From the NCBI GenBank assembly GCA_027619225.1, contig JAQCFW010000004.1:1-64000 (forward strand): DNA of 64,000 nt, written 5' to 3'. Shown here one piece after another: positions 8,375 to 17,484 of this stretch. The notes beneath the pieces were generated by a model. That model was not told the origin of the DNA and ran no database searches. It saw only the letters and a program-made list of their open reading frames with translations. This DNA comes from Bacteroidota bacterium. Lineage in GTDB: Bacteria > Bacteroidota > Bacteroidia > Flavobacteriales_D > Sanyastnellaceae. The translations under genes were made by a program, and so were the position numbers. Every line of letters starts with the position of its first letter. Position 1 is the first letter of the stretch.

Positions 8375-9598
8375 ATGAGATTATTTGTTATTTTTGCGAT
8401 CGTATTCAGTGTGCTTGTGTTCTTAGGTTGTAATCATACTAAGTCCAAAAACTCAGGCGGACAGGCTACTTTTTCTGCAGTTATTGTTCCTGATCCAGTG
8501 ATTCGATTCGATTTGGTTTGGGACAGTCTTGTCGTGGATTCTGGCACGATTCGCAAAGACCAAACCCTCTCGCATCTTCTTGATGATTTCGGGATGGGTG
8601 CAGGTAAAATCGCTACTCTTGCAGCGAATAGTAGGGAGGTGTACGATGTTAGAAACATGCGAGGTGGAAAGCGATGGTGGCTTGCTTCAGAGAGGGACAC
8701 CAGCGAGATCCCGGTTTGGCTTATCTATGAAAGAAATGACTTAGACTACGTGGTTTTCTCTTTGAAGGACACCTTGGGAGCACGGCTCGGATCATACGAT
8801 GTAGACACCATTTACAGAAGGGTACAAGGTGAGATCACCACCTCTTTATATCTTGATTTTGAAAAATTGGGCGTGCCCACTAACCTCGCAGTCGCTATGG
8901 CGAAGGTGTACGCATGGACCATAGATTTCACACACGTAAAGCCGGGAGATGCTTTCGATGCGTATTACTTACGTAAAAGGGTGAACGGAAAGGACGTGGG
9001 AATGCCTACCATACTTTTCTGCAGCTTCAACCACCACGGAATAGATCTCCCAGCATACCGATTCGACCAAGGCGATGGCTCAGATTATTTCGATCCACTA
9101 GGAGAGTCTTTGAGGAAGGCCTTTCTGAAATCACCCGTTGAGTTTTCACGTATTTCCAGCAGCTTTAACAAGAAGCGTTTTCATCCTGTATTAAAGAGAG
9201 TAAAACCCCATTTGGGTACAGATTATGCAGCAAAAACCGGCACACCTATTCTCTCCGTGGGTGATGGCGTGGTCACAAAATCTAGTTACACAAAGGCCAA
9301 TGGGATGTATGTCAAGATTCGCCACAACAACACTTACGAAACGCAATATTTACATATGAGTAAGCGCCTCGTATCTTTAGGTGATAGGGTTAAACAAGGA
9401 GAAACCATAGGGCTTGTAGGTTCTACTGGACTCGCTACAGGACCACACGTTTGTTTTAGGTTTTGGAAGGACGGAGTGCAAGTAGATCATCGCAAAGAGA
9501 AATTCCCGCCTTCTACCCCTGTGCGAGATGAGAACATGAAGGCGTTCGCGAAAGAGATAATGAGGTTAGAAGCAGAAGCGGGAAAAGGATGTGATTAA
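8375..9598 (+). CDS. M23 family peptidoglycan endopeptidase-like lipoprotein
   Basis: 407 residues. The N-terminus has a lipobox (VLVFLGC, Cys19), so it should be anchored in an envelope membrane. The C-terminal third is a LytM/M23 domain: HLGTDYA supplies zinc ligands His279 and Asp283, LHMSKR supplies His327, and GPHVCFRFW corresponds to the usual GPHLHFE. In that last motif the second His, normally the third zinc ligand, is Cys360. Cys could still bind zinc, so activity is uncertain but not excluded. The preceding ~200 residues resemble the central region of Bacteroidota M23 proteins. Last gene of the ridA-kynA operon; the functional link to tryptophan breakdown is unclear. Confidence 0.85.
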   Translation: MRLFVIFAIVFSVLVFLGCNHTKSKNSGGQATFSAVIVPDPVIRFDLVWDSLVVDSGTIRKDQTLSHLLDDFGMGAGKIATLAANSREVYDVRNMRGGKRWWLASERDTSEIPVWLIYERNDLDYVVFSLKDTLGARLGSYDVDTIYRRVQGEITTSLYLDFEKLGVPTNLAVAMAKVYAWTIDFTHVKPGDAFDAYYLRKRVNGKDVGMPTILFCSFNHHGIDLPAYRFDQGDGSDYFDPLGESLRKAFLKSPVEFSRISSSFNKKRFHPVLKRVKPHLGTDYAAKTGTPILSVGDGVVTKSSYTKANGMYVKIRHNNTYETQYLHMSKRLVSLGDRVKQGETIGLVGSTGLATGPHVCFRFWKDGVQVDHRKEKFPPSTPVRDENMKAFAKEIMRLEAEAGKGCD

Positions 9599-9620
9599 AC
9601 TTCGTGCTGGATTCTTTCAC

Positions 9621-10559
9621 CTATTTCCAATGACCTACTTCTAATTTTAGTTCACGCTGCAACGTTGTGATTTCCTCAGCGTAAAGTCCTGTTACATATT
9701 CTCTCTCTTCAGAGGTCATCTTCGGGAGAGCATCGGAATTGTAATACCAAGCCACTAGCTTCTTCTTAAGGCCAGATGGGATAAAGTTGCCGAGTTTGTG
9801 CTTAAGCCTGTACGAAGTAAGAAAGCGATTAAGCTTTTCGAAGCGGGCGAGACCTCCTGTATTTGCGTCGCTTTTGTTGTGATGAGTTTTTGCCTGAGGG
9901 AGGTTGAGCCAATCGAGGAGACCTTGCCATTTCTCAGGCGCTCGAAGGTCTTCGGTACGCATGATTTTTATTTGGGCGTCCGGGAAATGGGCACGCCAAC
10001 GTGAGATTTGTTGAGAGTATAGTCCCAACTGTACGAAGAGCTCGCTCGTGCCCCAGCCCGGTGACGGATGGGCGAGATCTTTTTCTACGGCCTCGCGTAG
10101 GGGAAGTGACGTGAAGCCGTACTTGCGGGCCATCATATAATGGGAGTACAAGCGGTCGATGGGGTTTCGGAGCATGATTAAGATGCGTGCATTGGGATGT
10201 TCCGCTGAAAGCGCAGCTGGGGCGGCTTGCGAAAACAAATAGGAGGTACTGCATTCTCCTCGGAGAAGCGCAGTTGAGGGGGCGGGCGTAAAAAGAGAGG
10301 CGTACTCGAAGGGGTCGCGAACAAAGCCAACTTGAAGTATGGGGAGGGGGGATTGAGAGAAGTAGTCCGACAGGTCTAGGCGGGTGTTCGCACGAAATTC
10401 GGGAGAGAACTTGGAGGTATCGATGTCCGAGGAGTAGTAATTGGGCTCCTTGAGAGGGCTGAGGTAGACATCTGATCGAGCATTGAGGCGCTCGAAAACT
10501 GTGGTGGTACCAGCTTTAGCCGCTCCTATTACGAAAAAATTTAGAGAATCTTTTTTCAC
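9621..10559 (-). CDS. Sulfotransferase family protein
   Basis: 312 residues. PAPS-dependent sulfotransferases move sulfate to carbohydrate or lipid acceptors. The 5'-phosphosulfate loop is VIGAAKAGTTTVFERL near the N-terminus, followed by SPLKEPNYYSSD. The 3'-phosphate motif is LIMLRNPIDRLYSHYMMARK. The start is a GTG at 10559; no in-frame ATG lies closer upstream. The gene follows the flippase by 8 nt, suggesting sulfated surface glycan synthesis (inference). Parts of it are clearly richer in G+C than neighbours (about 63% in bases 10261-10320), which may mean recent acquisition. The acceptor is unknown. Confidence 0.87.
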   Translation of the reverse strand: MKKDSLNFFVIGAAKAGTTTVFERLNARSDVYLSPLKEPNYYSSDIDTSKFSPEFRANTRLDLSDYFSQSPLPILQVGFVRDPFEYASLFTPAPSTALLRGECSTSYLFSQAAPAALSAEHPNARILIMLRNPIDRLYSHYMMARKYGFTSLPLREAVEKDLAHPSPGWGTSELFVQLGLYSQQISRWRAHFPDAQIKIMRTEDLRAPEKWQGLLDWLNLPQAKTHHNKSDANTGGLARFEKLNRFLTSYRLKHKLGNFIPSGLKKKLVAWYYNSDALPKMTSEEREYVTGLYAEEITTLQRELKLEVGHWK

Positions 10560-10567
10560 TTGAGTGC

Positions 10568-11890
10568 TTAAAATGGGTGTGGAATAGAAATGAAACCATA
10601 CTCCTTCTTAATCTGAAAAACTGCCATGATATTCCAAACAACAGTACTCACTCCAGTGGCAATAGCTGCTCCCATTAGACCGTAAATTGGAATAAAGTAT
10701 AGGTTGAGAGCTACATTTATGATGGAGGCGACAATGATGATGTTTCGAGCTTGCTTTTCCTTCCCGGTCATATTGAGGAGGTACATCACTGGGCCGCAAA
10801 TAGCATTGATGATTTGGCTTATAGCAAGGACAATTAATGGGGCAACCCCCGCCGTAAACTCTTCGCCGAAGAAGTCTAAAACAAAACTCGGGAAGATGAG
10901 AATCGCTATGAAAATGGGGGTGCTGGTAATGAGGTTCATATACCCGATATTGCGGGTCATCTTTCGGAGACCTGCCAGATCGTTCTTTGCATTAAAGGAG
11001 CTGAACATAGGAGCTGCTATACTATTGATTGCAAACTGAGCGAACGTTATGAGGGTGGCTACTTTGAATGCCAAGCGATAGATTCCCACCTCTGACTCAT
11101 CCAGGTAATACCCAATCATCAGAGTGTCGGTCCAGTTCATAATCATAAACATCGACGTGCTTATAAGCATGGGGAATGCCACCTTTAGAAGTGGTTTTAT
11201 AGCGATTTCGTCAGTCTTGAAAGTTGTTTGTGAAACGACTTGCTTTGACAGAGCTCTTGGTGTTGCAAAAGCTGCAAAAATTGACAACAAAACCACTCCT
11301 GTCCCGAATGAAAAAAGCGGAATTAAGTGGGTTTCATAGCCCTGAAATTGTAGGATGAAGAAGGCCGCTATCGCAATGATGATAACTGTCCCTCTTTGAA
11401 GAATACTGTAACCAGTCATCTTTTTCATGCCTCGATATGCCTCTGCATTTATTTGATATGAGGTTGCAAAAGGAACAATGTGAGCCACAATTCTAAATGG
11501 GGTCGTGAGACCTTCATTCCCGAATACCATGGCCAACTCGTAAGCGTATAAATAAAGCAAAACACCCAGAAAGATTGAAAACGGCAGAGATAGAAATAGT
11601 GCCAGTCTGTAAACTTTGCGGAGGTGTACGCCTGCTCCCTTTTCAACGAATTCAGGAATAAATCTTACCAAGGCTCCTCCAAGACCCAGTCTAGCGAATA
11701 AGCTTGCGATGGTAAGGGCAGTTAGGCTGAGTTCGAAAATCCCGAAAGACTCTGCTCCATAGTTCGTCGTAATTAAGTAGGCAAAAATGTATCCCGCTCC
11801 CGCTCCTGCGACTTTAAACGCCATCACAAGGCTGCTTCCGGAGAGAAGTTTCTTAAAGTCGGGGCTGATGTTGTTGAGGAGGGAAATCAT
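10568..11890 (-). CDS. Polysaccharide flippase (Wzx/MATE-like, MOP superfamily)
   Basis: 440 residues with about 12-14 predicted hydrophobic membrane segments. Family cues are the N-terminal LVMAFKVAGAGAGYIFAYLI, FARLGLGGALVRFIPEF, and the C-terminal YLLNMTGKEKQARN, which matches the polysaccharide-biosynthesis C-terminal domain. Such proteins flip lipid-linked oligosaccharides across the cytoplasmic membrane. It is 18 nt downstream of sufE and 8 nt upstream of the sulfotransferase, so it may be read from the suf transcript, although a surface-glycan role with the sulfotransferase is the more likely functional pairing. Confidence 0.85.
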   Translation of the reverse strand: MISLLNNISPDFKKLLSGSSLVMAFKVAGAGAGYIFAYLITTNYGAESFGIFELSLTALTIASLFARLGLGGALVRFIPEFVEKGAGVHLRKVYRLALFLSLPFSIFLGVLLYLYAYELAMVFGNEGLTTPFRIVAHIVPFATSYQINAEAYRGMKKMTGYSILQRGTVIIIAIAAFFILQFQGYETHLIPLFSFGTGVVLLSIFAAFATPRALSKQVVSQTTFKTDEIAIKPLLKVAFPMLISTSMFMIMNWTDTLMIGYYLDESEVGIYRLAFKVATLITFAQFAINSIAAPMFSSFNAKNDLAGLRKMTRNIGYMNLITSTPIFIAILIFPSFVLDFFGEEFTAGVAPLIVLAISQIINAICGPVMYLLNMTGKEKQARNIIIVASIINVALNLYFIPIYGLMGAAIATGVSTVVWNIMAVFQIKKEYGFISIPHPF

Positions 11891-11908
11891 TTCGCTATGC
11901 TCGCATGG

Positions 11909-12343
11909 CTAAGAACGTGCAGAAAAAACAAGTCCATACATCTTCATCTGCTTTACCATTGAAGCAAGTCCATTCGAACGTGTCGAGCTGAGGTGTTCGT
12001 GTAGGCCTATCTTTTCTAGGAAGTAGAGGTCGGCGGCGGCAATCACTGAGGCTTTGGAGCCGCTCAAAATGTGTACCATTAAGGCGACCAATCCCTTCGT
12101 GATGATGGCGTCGCTGTCGGCGGAGAAAATCACCTCTCCTTGTGAGTTGAGTTTTGCTGAAAGCCAAACCCGGCTTTGGCATCCCTTAATCAAATTCTCT
12201 TCCACCTTATCCTCTTCCTCCATGGGAGGAAGATCCTTCCCTATCTCAATAATATGCTCGTACTTCTCCATCCAATCCGAGAACATATCGAATTCATCTA
12301 TAACTTCATCTTGCCTAGAATTTACTTGATTAGTTCTATTCAT
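11909..12343 (-). CDS. sufE: SufE family cysteine desulfurase sulfur acceptor
   Basis: 144 residues, typical for SufE. It accepts persulfide from SufS and passes it to the SufBCD scaffold. The acceptor cysteine is in ENLIKGCQSRVWLSAKL (Cys near residue 55), and the C-terminal FLEKIGLHEHLSSTRSNGL is also typical of the family. It lies 33 nt downstream of sufS as the last suf gene. A possible promoter box TATCTTTA ends exactly 4 nt before the ATG, so it may also have its own leaderless transcript. Confidence 0.93.
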   Translation of the reverse strand: MNRTNQVNSRQDEVIDEFDMFSDWMEKYEHIIEIGKDLPPMEEEDKVEENLIKGCQSRVWLSAKLNSQGEVIFSADSDAIITKGLVALMVHILSGSKASVIAAADLYFLEKIGLHEHLSSTRSNGLASMVKQMKMYGLVFSARS

Positions 12344-12347
12344 GTGG

Positions 12348-12355
12348 TAAAGATA
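12348..12355 (-). promoter_or_regulatory. Possible -7 box of sufE
   Basis: TATCTTTA on the minus strand has one mismatch to TAnnTTTG and ends exactly 4 nt (CCAC) before the sufE ATG, inside the sufS-sufE gap. Confidence 0.32.
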
Positions 12356-12376
12356 TTCATGAAATAATTCTATAAA

Positions 12377-13618
12377 CTACCTTAACATTTTGATTGCCCT
12401 CTCAAGTCCGGCAACAAGGGCATCGATTTCTTCAAATGTTGTGTAAGCTGCAAAACTTGCTCTTACCGTACCAGAAACACCCAAACGCTTCATAAGAGGC
12501 TCAGTACAATGGGATCCTGTTCTGACTGCTATCCCGAGTTGATCTAGCAAGGTGCCGAGGTCTGAAGGGTGTGTTCCATCTACGAGGAAACTTACAACTC
12601 CCGCCTTGTGCTCTGCCGTTCCGTAAATTTTAAGGCCTTCAATCGTCAGTAGCTTCTTGTGCGCGTACTCGGTGAGGGCGAGTTCGTGGGCGGCGATTTT
12701 ATCAACTCCGATAGATTTCACCCATGAAATAGCCTGACCGAGACCTATTACTCCGGAGATATTGGGTGTGCCCGCTTCGAATTTATACGGGGGGATGTTG
12801 AACGTCGTGGGTTCTTCGAAACTAACGGAGGAAATCATCTCCCCTCCCCCGCGCCAGGGCGGCATCGACTCTAACAAATCTAGCTTTCCATAAAGTACTC
12901 CTATGCCTGTAGGGCCGTACATTTTGTGGCCTGAAAAAGCATAAAAATCACAATCTAGGTCTTGCAAGTCGACCTGACAGTGGGGTGCCGCCTGAGCGCC
13001 ATCGATTAACACTACAGACCCCGCCTTATGTGCAAGTGAGGTTAGGGTTTTTACATCATTAATCGTCCCAAGCGTATTGGAAACGTGTGAAAAACATACA
13101 AGGGCAGGTTTAAGACTGAGTTTTTCGTTGAAATCCGACAAGTCTAAAGATCCGTCAGACAAAATATCGACAACTTCAATTTTACATCCTATCTCAGTCG
13201 CTAAAATTTGCCATGGAACGATGTTGCTGTGGTGTTCAAGTCTGGTCAGTAATATGGTCGAATCGCTCTTAAGATTGGACCTCCCCCAAGTTCCAGCGAC
13301 AAGGTTGATACTGTCTGTCGCTCCAGAAGTAAAGACGATTTCCGAGGACTTCGAGGCGTTAAAATATTCTCGGGCTATCTCGCGGGCTCCCTCGAAAGCT
13401 TCTGTAGCTTGGGTGGCGAGGGCGTGAGCTCCTCTGTGAATATTGCTGTGGAAGTGAGATAAATATTCACGTTGTGACTCGATGACAGCGCGAGGCTTTT
13501 GGGAGGAAGCAGCACTGTCTAAGTAGATGAGTGGGTGACCGTTTACTTGTCTCTCAAGAATGGGAAACTCTCTGCGGATCTCCTGAACGTCGTATGTGTT
13601 CTCATCCTTACCAACCAT
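12377..13618 (-). CDS. sufS: SufS-type cysteine desulfurase
   Basis: 413 residues. This PLP enzyme converts cysteine to alanine and an enzyme-bound persulfide. The PLP lysine lies in FSGHKMYGPTGIGVLYGK, the active-site Cys in RTGSHCTEPLMKRLG, and LDSAASSQKP near residue 33 plus RGAHALATQATEAFEG match group II desulfurases. Its start overlaps the end of sufD by 11 nt, implying translational coupling. It is in the sufA-B-C-D-S-E operon. Confidence 0.95.
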   Translation of the reverse strand: MVGKDENTYDVQEIRREFPILERQVNGHPLIYLDSAASSQKPRAVIESQREYLSHFHSNIHRGAHALATQATEAFEGAREIAREYFNASKSSEIVFTSGATDSINLVAGTWGRSNLKSDSTILLTRLEHHSNIVPWQILATEIGCKIEVVDILSDGSLDLSDFNEKLSLKPALVCFSHVSNTLGTINDVKTLTSLAHKAGSVVLIDGAQAAPHCQVDLQDLDCDFYAFSGHKMYGPTGIGVLYGKLDLLESMPPWRGGGEMISSVSFEEPTTFNIPPYKFEAGTPNISGVIGLGQAISWVKSIGVDKIAAHELALTEYAHKKLLTIEGLKIYGTAEHKAGVVSFLVDGTHPSDLGTLLDQLGIAVRTGSHCTEPLMKRLGVSGTVRASFAAYTTFEEIDALVAGLERAIKMLR

Positions 13619-14807
13619 GTCTTTCTGTATAGATTTTCATGATTTCCTCACGAAGTTCTGTGCTCGGAACGTTAGAAATAACGTCAGCTAAGAACGCCTC
13701 GACGAGAAGAGCTTTGGCAGCTTTTTCGTCAATTCCACGTGATTTAAGATAGAATAAAGCATCCAAATCAAATTGTCCCACCGTACATCCATGGGCGCAT
13801 TTTACATCGTCTGCATAGATTTCCAACTCGGGTTTTGCATTGATTGACGCTCCACGGTCGGCTACAATATTCGTGTTCTGCTGAAAGGCATTCGTTCTTT
13901 GGGCATCAGGTCTAACGAAAACTTTTCCATTAAAAACACCTGTAGAAGTCCCATACATAATGCCACGGTAAAGCTCAGACGAAGTTCCATCCGTGCTGGT
14001 GTGATCCATGGTGGTGTGGTTGTCCACGTGCTCATTTCCAGTCGGCAGGAAAGCCCCGTTAAAAATCGAGTCCGTTCCCTTTCCACGTGAGATAATTTCA
14101 AGTTCGTTCCTGACCCAGTGACCTTTCACCGTGAAGGTGTGCATCTTGAATTTACTATCGCGTTCTTGTATGATGTTCTCGTGTGAAAAGTGATAGATTT
14201 CTCCATCCTCATTGCAAATTTTTTCAAGCATTAAAGTGGAGTTGGGAGCTATTGAAGCCTCTAAAATGCCATTGTACATTCCACTTGAATTCTTTGACGC
14301 GCTAGACCAAACAACCACATCTACTTCTCCCCCCTCTTCTACTCTCACAAAATGTCTGGGGAAACTTGCCACATCTTTTCCGTCAGTCAAGTGATGAATT
14401 AAAACCGGCCTGTCAAGTTTAATATTTCGGGCGATTTTCAAGAACATCCCATCTTGTTGGTAACTCTCATTAAGCTCGCCTACCCATTCAGTCTTTGAGT
14501 ATGTGTTTTTAAATTCTGGAGCATCCTCGGCTGATACTTCACTGAGGGGCATGCAAATCACACCTTTGGCAACCGGAAGGTCACTCAAAGAGGAATCGAA
14601 CGTGCCATTTCTAAATACAAGCCTATATGCCTCGAGCCCAGCAACCGGATTGGGAGGTATATCATTTGAAAACCCACTATCTATCTCTGATGAGTCTGTA
14701 GAAAGGGTGGAGTTTAAAAGCTTCGCAATAGGCGAATATTTCCACCTCTCAGATTTCCGAGTCGGAGGTGGGAGGGTAGATTTAAATATTTCTGTGAGCA
14801 CTGTCAT
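13608..14807 (-). CDS. sufD: SufD, Fe-S cluster assembly scaffold subunit
   Basis: 399 residues. SufD pairs with SufB and the ATPase SufC in the SufBC2D scaffold. Recognisable segments are GTDSIFNGAFLPTGNEHVDN, TMDHTSTDGTSSELYRGIMY, FVRPDAQRTNAFQQNTNIV and the conserved core KCAHGCTVGQFDLDALFYL followed by SRGIDEKAAKALLVEAFL. It starts 3 nt after sufC and overlaps sufS by 11 nt. Confidence 0.95.
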   Translation of the reverse strand: MTVLTEIFKSTLPPPTRKSERWKYSPIAKLLNSTLSTDSSEIDSGFSNDIPPNPVAGLEAYRLVFRNGTFDSSLSDLPVAKGVICMPLSEVSAEDAPEFKNTYSKTEWVGELNESYQQDGMFLKIARNIKLDRPVLIHHLTDGKDVASFPRHFVRVEEGGEVDVVVWSSASKNSSGMYNGILEASIAPNSTLMLEKICNEDGEIYHFSHENIIQERDSKFKMHTFTVKGHWVRNELEIISRGKGTDSIFNGAFLPTGNEHVDNHTTMDHTSTDGTSSELYRGIMYGTSTGVFNGKVFVRPDAQRTNAFQQNTNIVADRGASINAKPELEIYADDVKCAHGCTVGQFDLDALFYLKSRGIDEKAAKALLVEAFLADVISNVPSTELREEIMKIYTERHGW

Positions 14808-14810
14808 ATA

Positions 14811-15563
14811 CTAAGCATTCTGCTCTTCCTTAATCCAATCGTATCCCTTAGCCTCAAGCTCAAGCGCGAGCTCTTTGCCGCCACTTTTTACGATGATACC
14901 ATTCGATAAAACGTGAACGAAGTCGGGAATGATGTGATCTAAAAGTCTTTGGTAATGAGTGATTACAATAAAAGCTCTGTCTGGCGAACGCATCGCATTC
15001 ACCCCTTTAGAAACGACTCTCAAAGCGTCAATATCGAGGCCTGAATCCGTTTCGTCTAGAATACAAAGCTTAGGTTCGAGTATCGCCATTTGGAAAATCT
15101 CGTTGCGTTTCTTTTCTCCTCCAGAAAACCCTTCGTTCACAGAGCGTTCGCTAAGTCTACCATCTAATTCCACAAGAGAAGAACACTCCTTTACCTTGGC
15201 GAGGAAGTCCTTTGCTTTTATGGGTGGCTGGCCTTGGTGAGCGCGCTTTGCGTTAACAGCGGCCTTCATAAAGTTTAAGTTAGATACACCTGGGATCTCA
15301 ATAGGATATTGGAAAGCGAGGAAAACTCCTTCACGAGCGCGGTCACTCGCTTCAAGATCGAGTAAGTCCGTGCCATCTAATTCCACCATTCCGTCAGTCA
15401 CCTCGTATGCTTCACGACCCGCTAATACTGCAGCTAGAGTCGATTTCCCAGATCCATTAGGACCCATGATTGCATGGATTTCACCTGGCTTAACATCAAG
15501 GTTGAGACCCTTAAGAATCTCATTGTCGCCAACTTTGGCGTGTAAATTTTTAATTTTTAGCAT
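14811..15563 (-). CDS. sufC: SufC, Fe-S cluster assembly ATPase
   Basis: 250 residues, the standard SufC length. ABC-type ATPase motifs are intact: Walker A GPNGSGKST near residue 35, Q-loop LAFQYPIEIPG, signature FSGGEKKRNEIFQMA, Walker B and D-loop LCILDETDSGLDID, and switch His in VITHYQRLL. It supplies energy for cluster assembly on SufBD rather than transport. Located between sufB (19 nt) and sufD (3 nt). Confidence 0.96.
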   Translation of the reverse strand: MLKIKNLHAKVGDNEILKGLNLDVKPGEIHAIMGPNGSGKSTLAAVLAGREAYEVTDGMVELDGTDLLDLEASDRAREGVFLAFQYPIEIPGVSNLNFMKAAVNAKRAHQGQPPIKAKDFLAKVKECSSLVELDGRLSERSVNEGFSGGEKKRNEIFQMAILEPKLCILDETDSGLDIDALRVVSKGVNAMRSPDRAFIVITHYQRLLDHIIPDFVHVLSNGIIVKSGGKELALELEAKGYDWIKEEQNA

Positions 15564-15582
15564 TCTAAGTTGCTTTTCAGCT

Positions 15583-17031
15583 TTATCCTACGCTTCCTTC
15601 TAATGAAATCGTTAGTAATTTTTGTGCTTCAACTGCAAACTCCATAGGCAGTTTATTTAAGACATCCTTCGCATAACCCTTCACAATGAGGCCTATCGCT
15701 TCCTCTTCTTCGATTCCCCGTTGTTGGCAGTAGAAAATTTGATCTTCACCGATTTTCGAAGTTGTTGCCTCGTGTTCAATCTGAGCAGTTGGATTTTTTA
15801 CTTCTATATACGGAAAGGTGTGGGCTCCACATCTGTCAGTCATAAGAAGAGAATCGCAAACTGAGAAGTTGCGTGCATTTTCTGCACCTGGATGAATTTG
15901 GACTAAGCCTCTATAAGAATTCTGAGACTCTCCCGAAGAAATTCCTTTAGAAATGATGGTCGAACGGGTCCTTTTACCTAGATGAATCATCTTCGTTCCG
16001 GTATCAGCCTGTTGCTTGTTATTCGTCACAGCGACGCTGAAAAACTCTCCGATACTGTCATCGCCTTTCAGGATGCAGCTCGGGTATTTCCAAGTCACCG
16101 CAGAACCTGTCTCCACCTGGGTCCAACTAATTTTTGACGCCCTGTGACAAATCCCCCTCTTTGTCACGAAGTTGAAGACACCGCCCTTACCATCTTTGTC
16201 TCCAGGATACCAATTCTGTACTGTGCTGTACTTTATCTCCGCCTCATCGTGAGAAATGAGCTCTACAACGGCGGCATGAAGCTGATTTTCGTCTCTCTGT
16301 GGAGCTGTGCATCCCTCTAGGTAACTCACGTAACTGCCCTCATCAGCAACAATCAGAGTTCTCTCGAACTGACCTGTTCCGGCTTGGTTAATCCTGAAAT
16401 ACGTGCTGAGCTCCATCGGGCACCTTACGCCTTTAGGGATGTAGCAAAACGATCCATCTGTAAACACAGCAGAATTCAAAGCTGCGTAGTAGTTGTCTCT
16501 CTGCGGGACTACTGTTCCTAAATACTTGCGTACAAGCTCTGGGTGCTCCTGTATTGCTTCACCAAGTGAGCAAAAAATCACTCCCATTTCTCCCAATGTC
16601 TCTTTAAACGATGTCGCCACTGAAACGCTGTCCATCACAAAATCTACCGCCACTCCACTCAGCTTCTTCTGTTCCTCTATGCTGATTCCCAACTTTTCCA
16701 TCGTCTTTAATAGCTCTGGATCAACTTCGTCTAAAGAGGCGAGTTCCTTTTTTTGCTTGGGCGCGGAGTAAAAGCTGATTGATTGTAAGTCGGGCTTCTC
16801 GTAGGCAACATGTGCCCACTCCGGCTCCTCCATTTTAGTCCAAGCATCAAAAGCCTCCAATCTCCAGTCCAACAGCCAGTCAGGTTCGTTTTTTTTCTTC
16901 GAAATCGTTCTAATAACGCTTTCATCTAGTCCTGGCGCTATTGTGTCCGATTCGATTTCAGTCGTGAAACCGTATTCGTAATTTTTCTCAGTAACCTCAC
17001 TGAGTAAATTTTCTTCTTCCGTTCCCTTCAT
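15583..17031 (-). CDS. sufB: SufB, Fe-S cluster assembly scaffold subunit
   Basis: 482 residues, standard SufB length. Conserved features include [96 protein letters not shown] and the C-terminal [20 protein letters not shown]. It is the scaffold on which the nascent cluster forms with SufC and SufD. It lies 10 nt after sufA and 19 nt before sufC. Confidence 0.96.
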   Translation of the reverse strand: MKGTEEENLLSEVTEKNYEYGFTTEIESDTIAPGLDESVIRTISKKKNEPDWLLDWRLEAFDAWTKMEEPEWAHVAYEKPDLQSISFYSAPKQKKELASLDEVDPELLKTMEKLGISIEEQKKLSGVAVDFVMDSVSVATSFKETLGEMGVIFCSLGEAIQEHPELVRKYLGTVVPQRDNYYAALNSAVFTDGSFCYIPKGVRCPMELSTYFRINQAGTGQFERTLIVADEGSYVSYLEGCTAPQRDENQLHAAVVELISHDEAEIKYSTVQNWYPGDKDGKGGVFNFVTKRGICHRASKISWTQVETGSAVTWKYPSCILKGDDSIGEFFSVAVTNNKQQADTGTKMIHLGKRTRSTIISKGISSGESQNSYRGLVQIHPGAENARNFSVCDSLLMTDRCGAHTFPYIEVKNPTAQIEHEATTSKIGEDQIFYCQQRGIEEEEAIGLIVKGYAKDVLNKLPMEFAVEAQKLLTISLEGSVG

Positions 17032-17041
17032 CTCAGTCTAT

Positions 17042-17368
17042 CTATAATGAAAAACTTTCACCACAACCACAGGTTCGGTTGGCGTTGGGGTTATAAAACT
17101 CGAACCCCTTTCCGTTGAGACCGCCACTGTAACGTAGCTCCGTTCCTACTAAGTACAAGAAACTCTTCTTATCGACTACTATTTTCACGCCCTTGTCCTC
17201 GAACTCTTGATCACCGTCTTTTACTTGGTGATCAAAGTCCATCTCGTACATAAGGCCGCTGCATCCGCCTCCTTTCACTCCTACACGCACAAAGCTTCCT
17301 TTGGGACGACCTGCTTCGCTTAGCAGTTTTATCACATGCTGTTTAGCTGAATCACTAACTTTAATCAT
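17042..17368 (-). CDS. sufA: A-type iron-sulfur carrier (SufA/IscA/ErpA family)
   Basis: 108 residues. The three cluster-binding cysteines of A-type carriers are present: VKGGGCSGLMYEM (first Cys) and NRTCGCGESFSL (last two) at the C-terminus. It passes Fe-S clusters from the SUF scaffold to target enzymes. First gene of the suf operon; a consensus-like TATTTTTG box ends exactly 4 nt before its ATG and is the best candidate for the operon promoter. The precise orthology (SufA versus ErpA or IscA) cannot be settled by eye. Confidence 0.92.
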   Translation of the reverse strand: MIKVSDSAKQHVIKLLSEAGRPKGSFVRVGVKGGGCSGLMYEMDFDHQVKDGDQEFEDKGVKIVVDKKSFLYLVGTELRYSGGLNGKGFEFYNPNANRTCGCGESFSL

Positions 17369-17372
17369 AGTG

Positions 17373-17380
17373 CAAAAATA
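17373..17380 (-). promoter_or_regulatory. Candidate Bacteroidota -7 box for the suf operon
   Basis: TATTTTTG on the minus strand matches TAnnTTTG exactly and ends 4 nt (CACT) before the sufA ATG. Transcription would begin at or next to the start codon. I saw no good -33 TTG at normal spacing, which lowers confidence. Confidence 0.42.
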
Positions 17381-17472
17381 CCTACTTTATGGTATAGAAC
17401 ATCATGTTATTCATAATCATTCTAAATAGCATAACTTTTTTTAACGTTGTCCGTAATAACGCTGTGTGGGTG

Positions 17473-17480
17473 CATCTTTG
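17473..17480 (+). promoter_or_regulatory. Possible -7 box before ftsX
   Basis: CATCTTTG differs from TAnnTTTG only in the first base. It ends 4 nt (GGGT) before the preferred ftsX ATG. A TTG lies 23 nt further upstream (17447-17449), at the long end of accepted -33 spacing. Confidence 0.33.
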
Positions 17481-17484
17481 GGGT

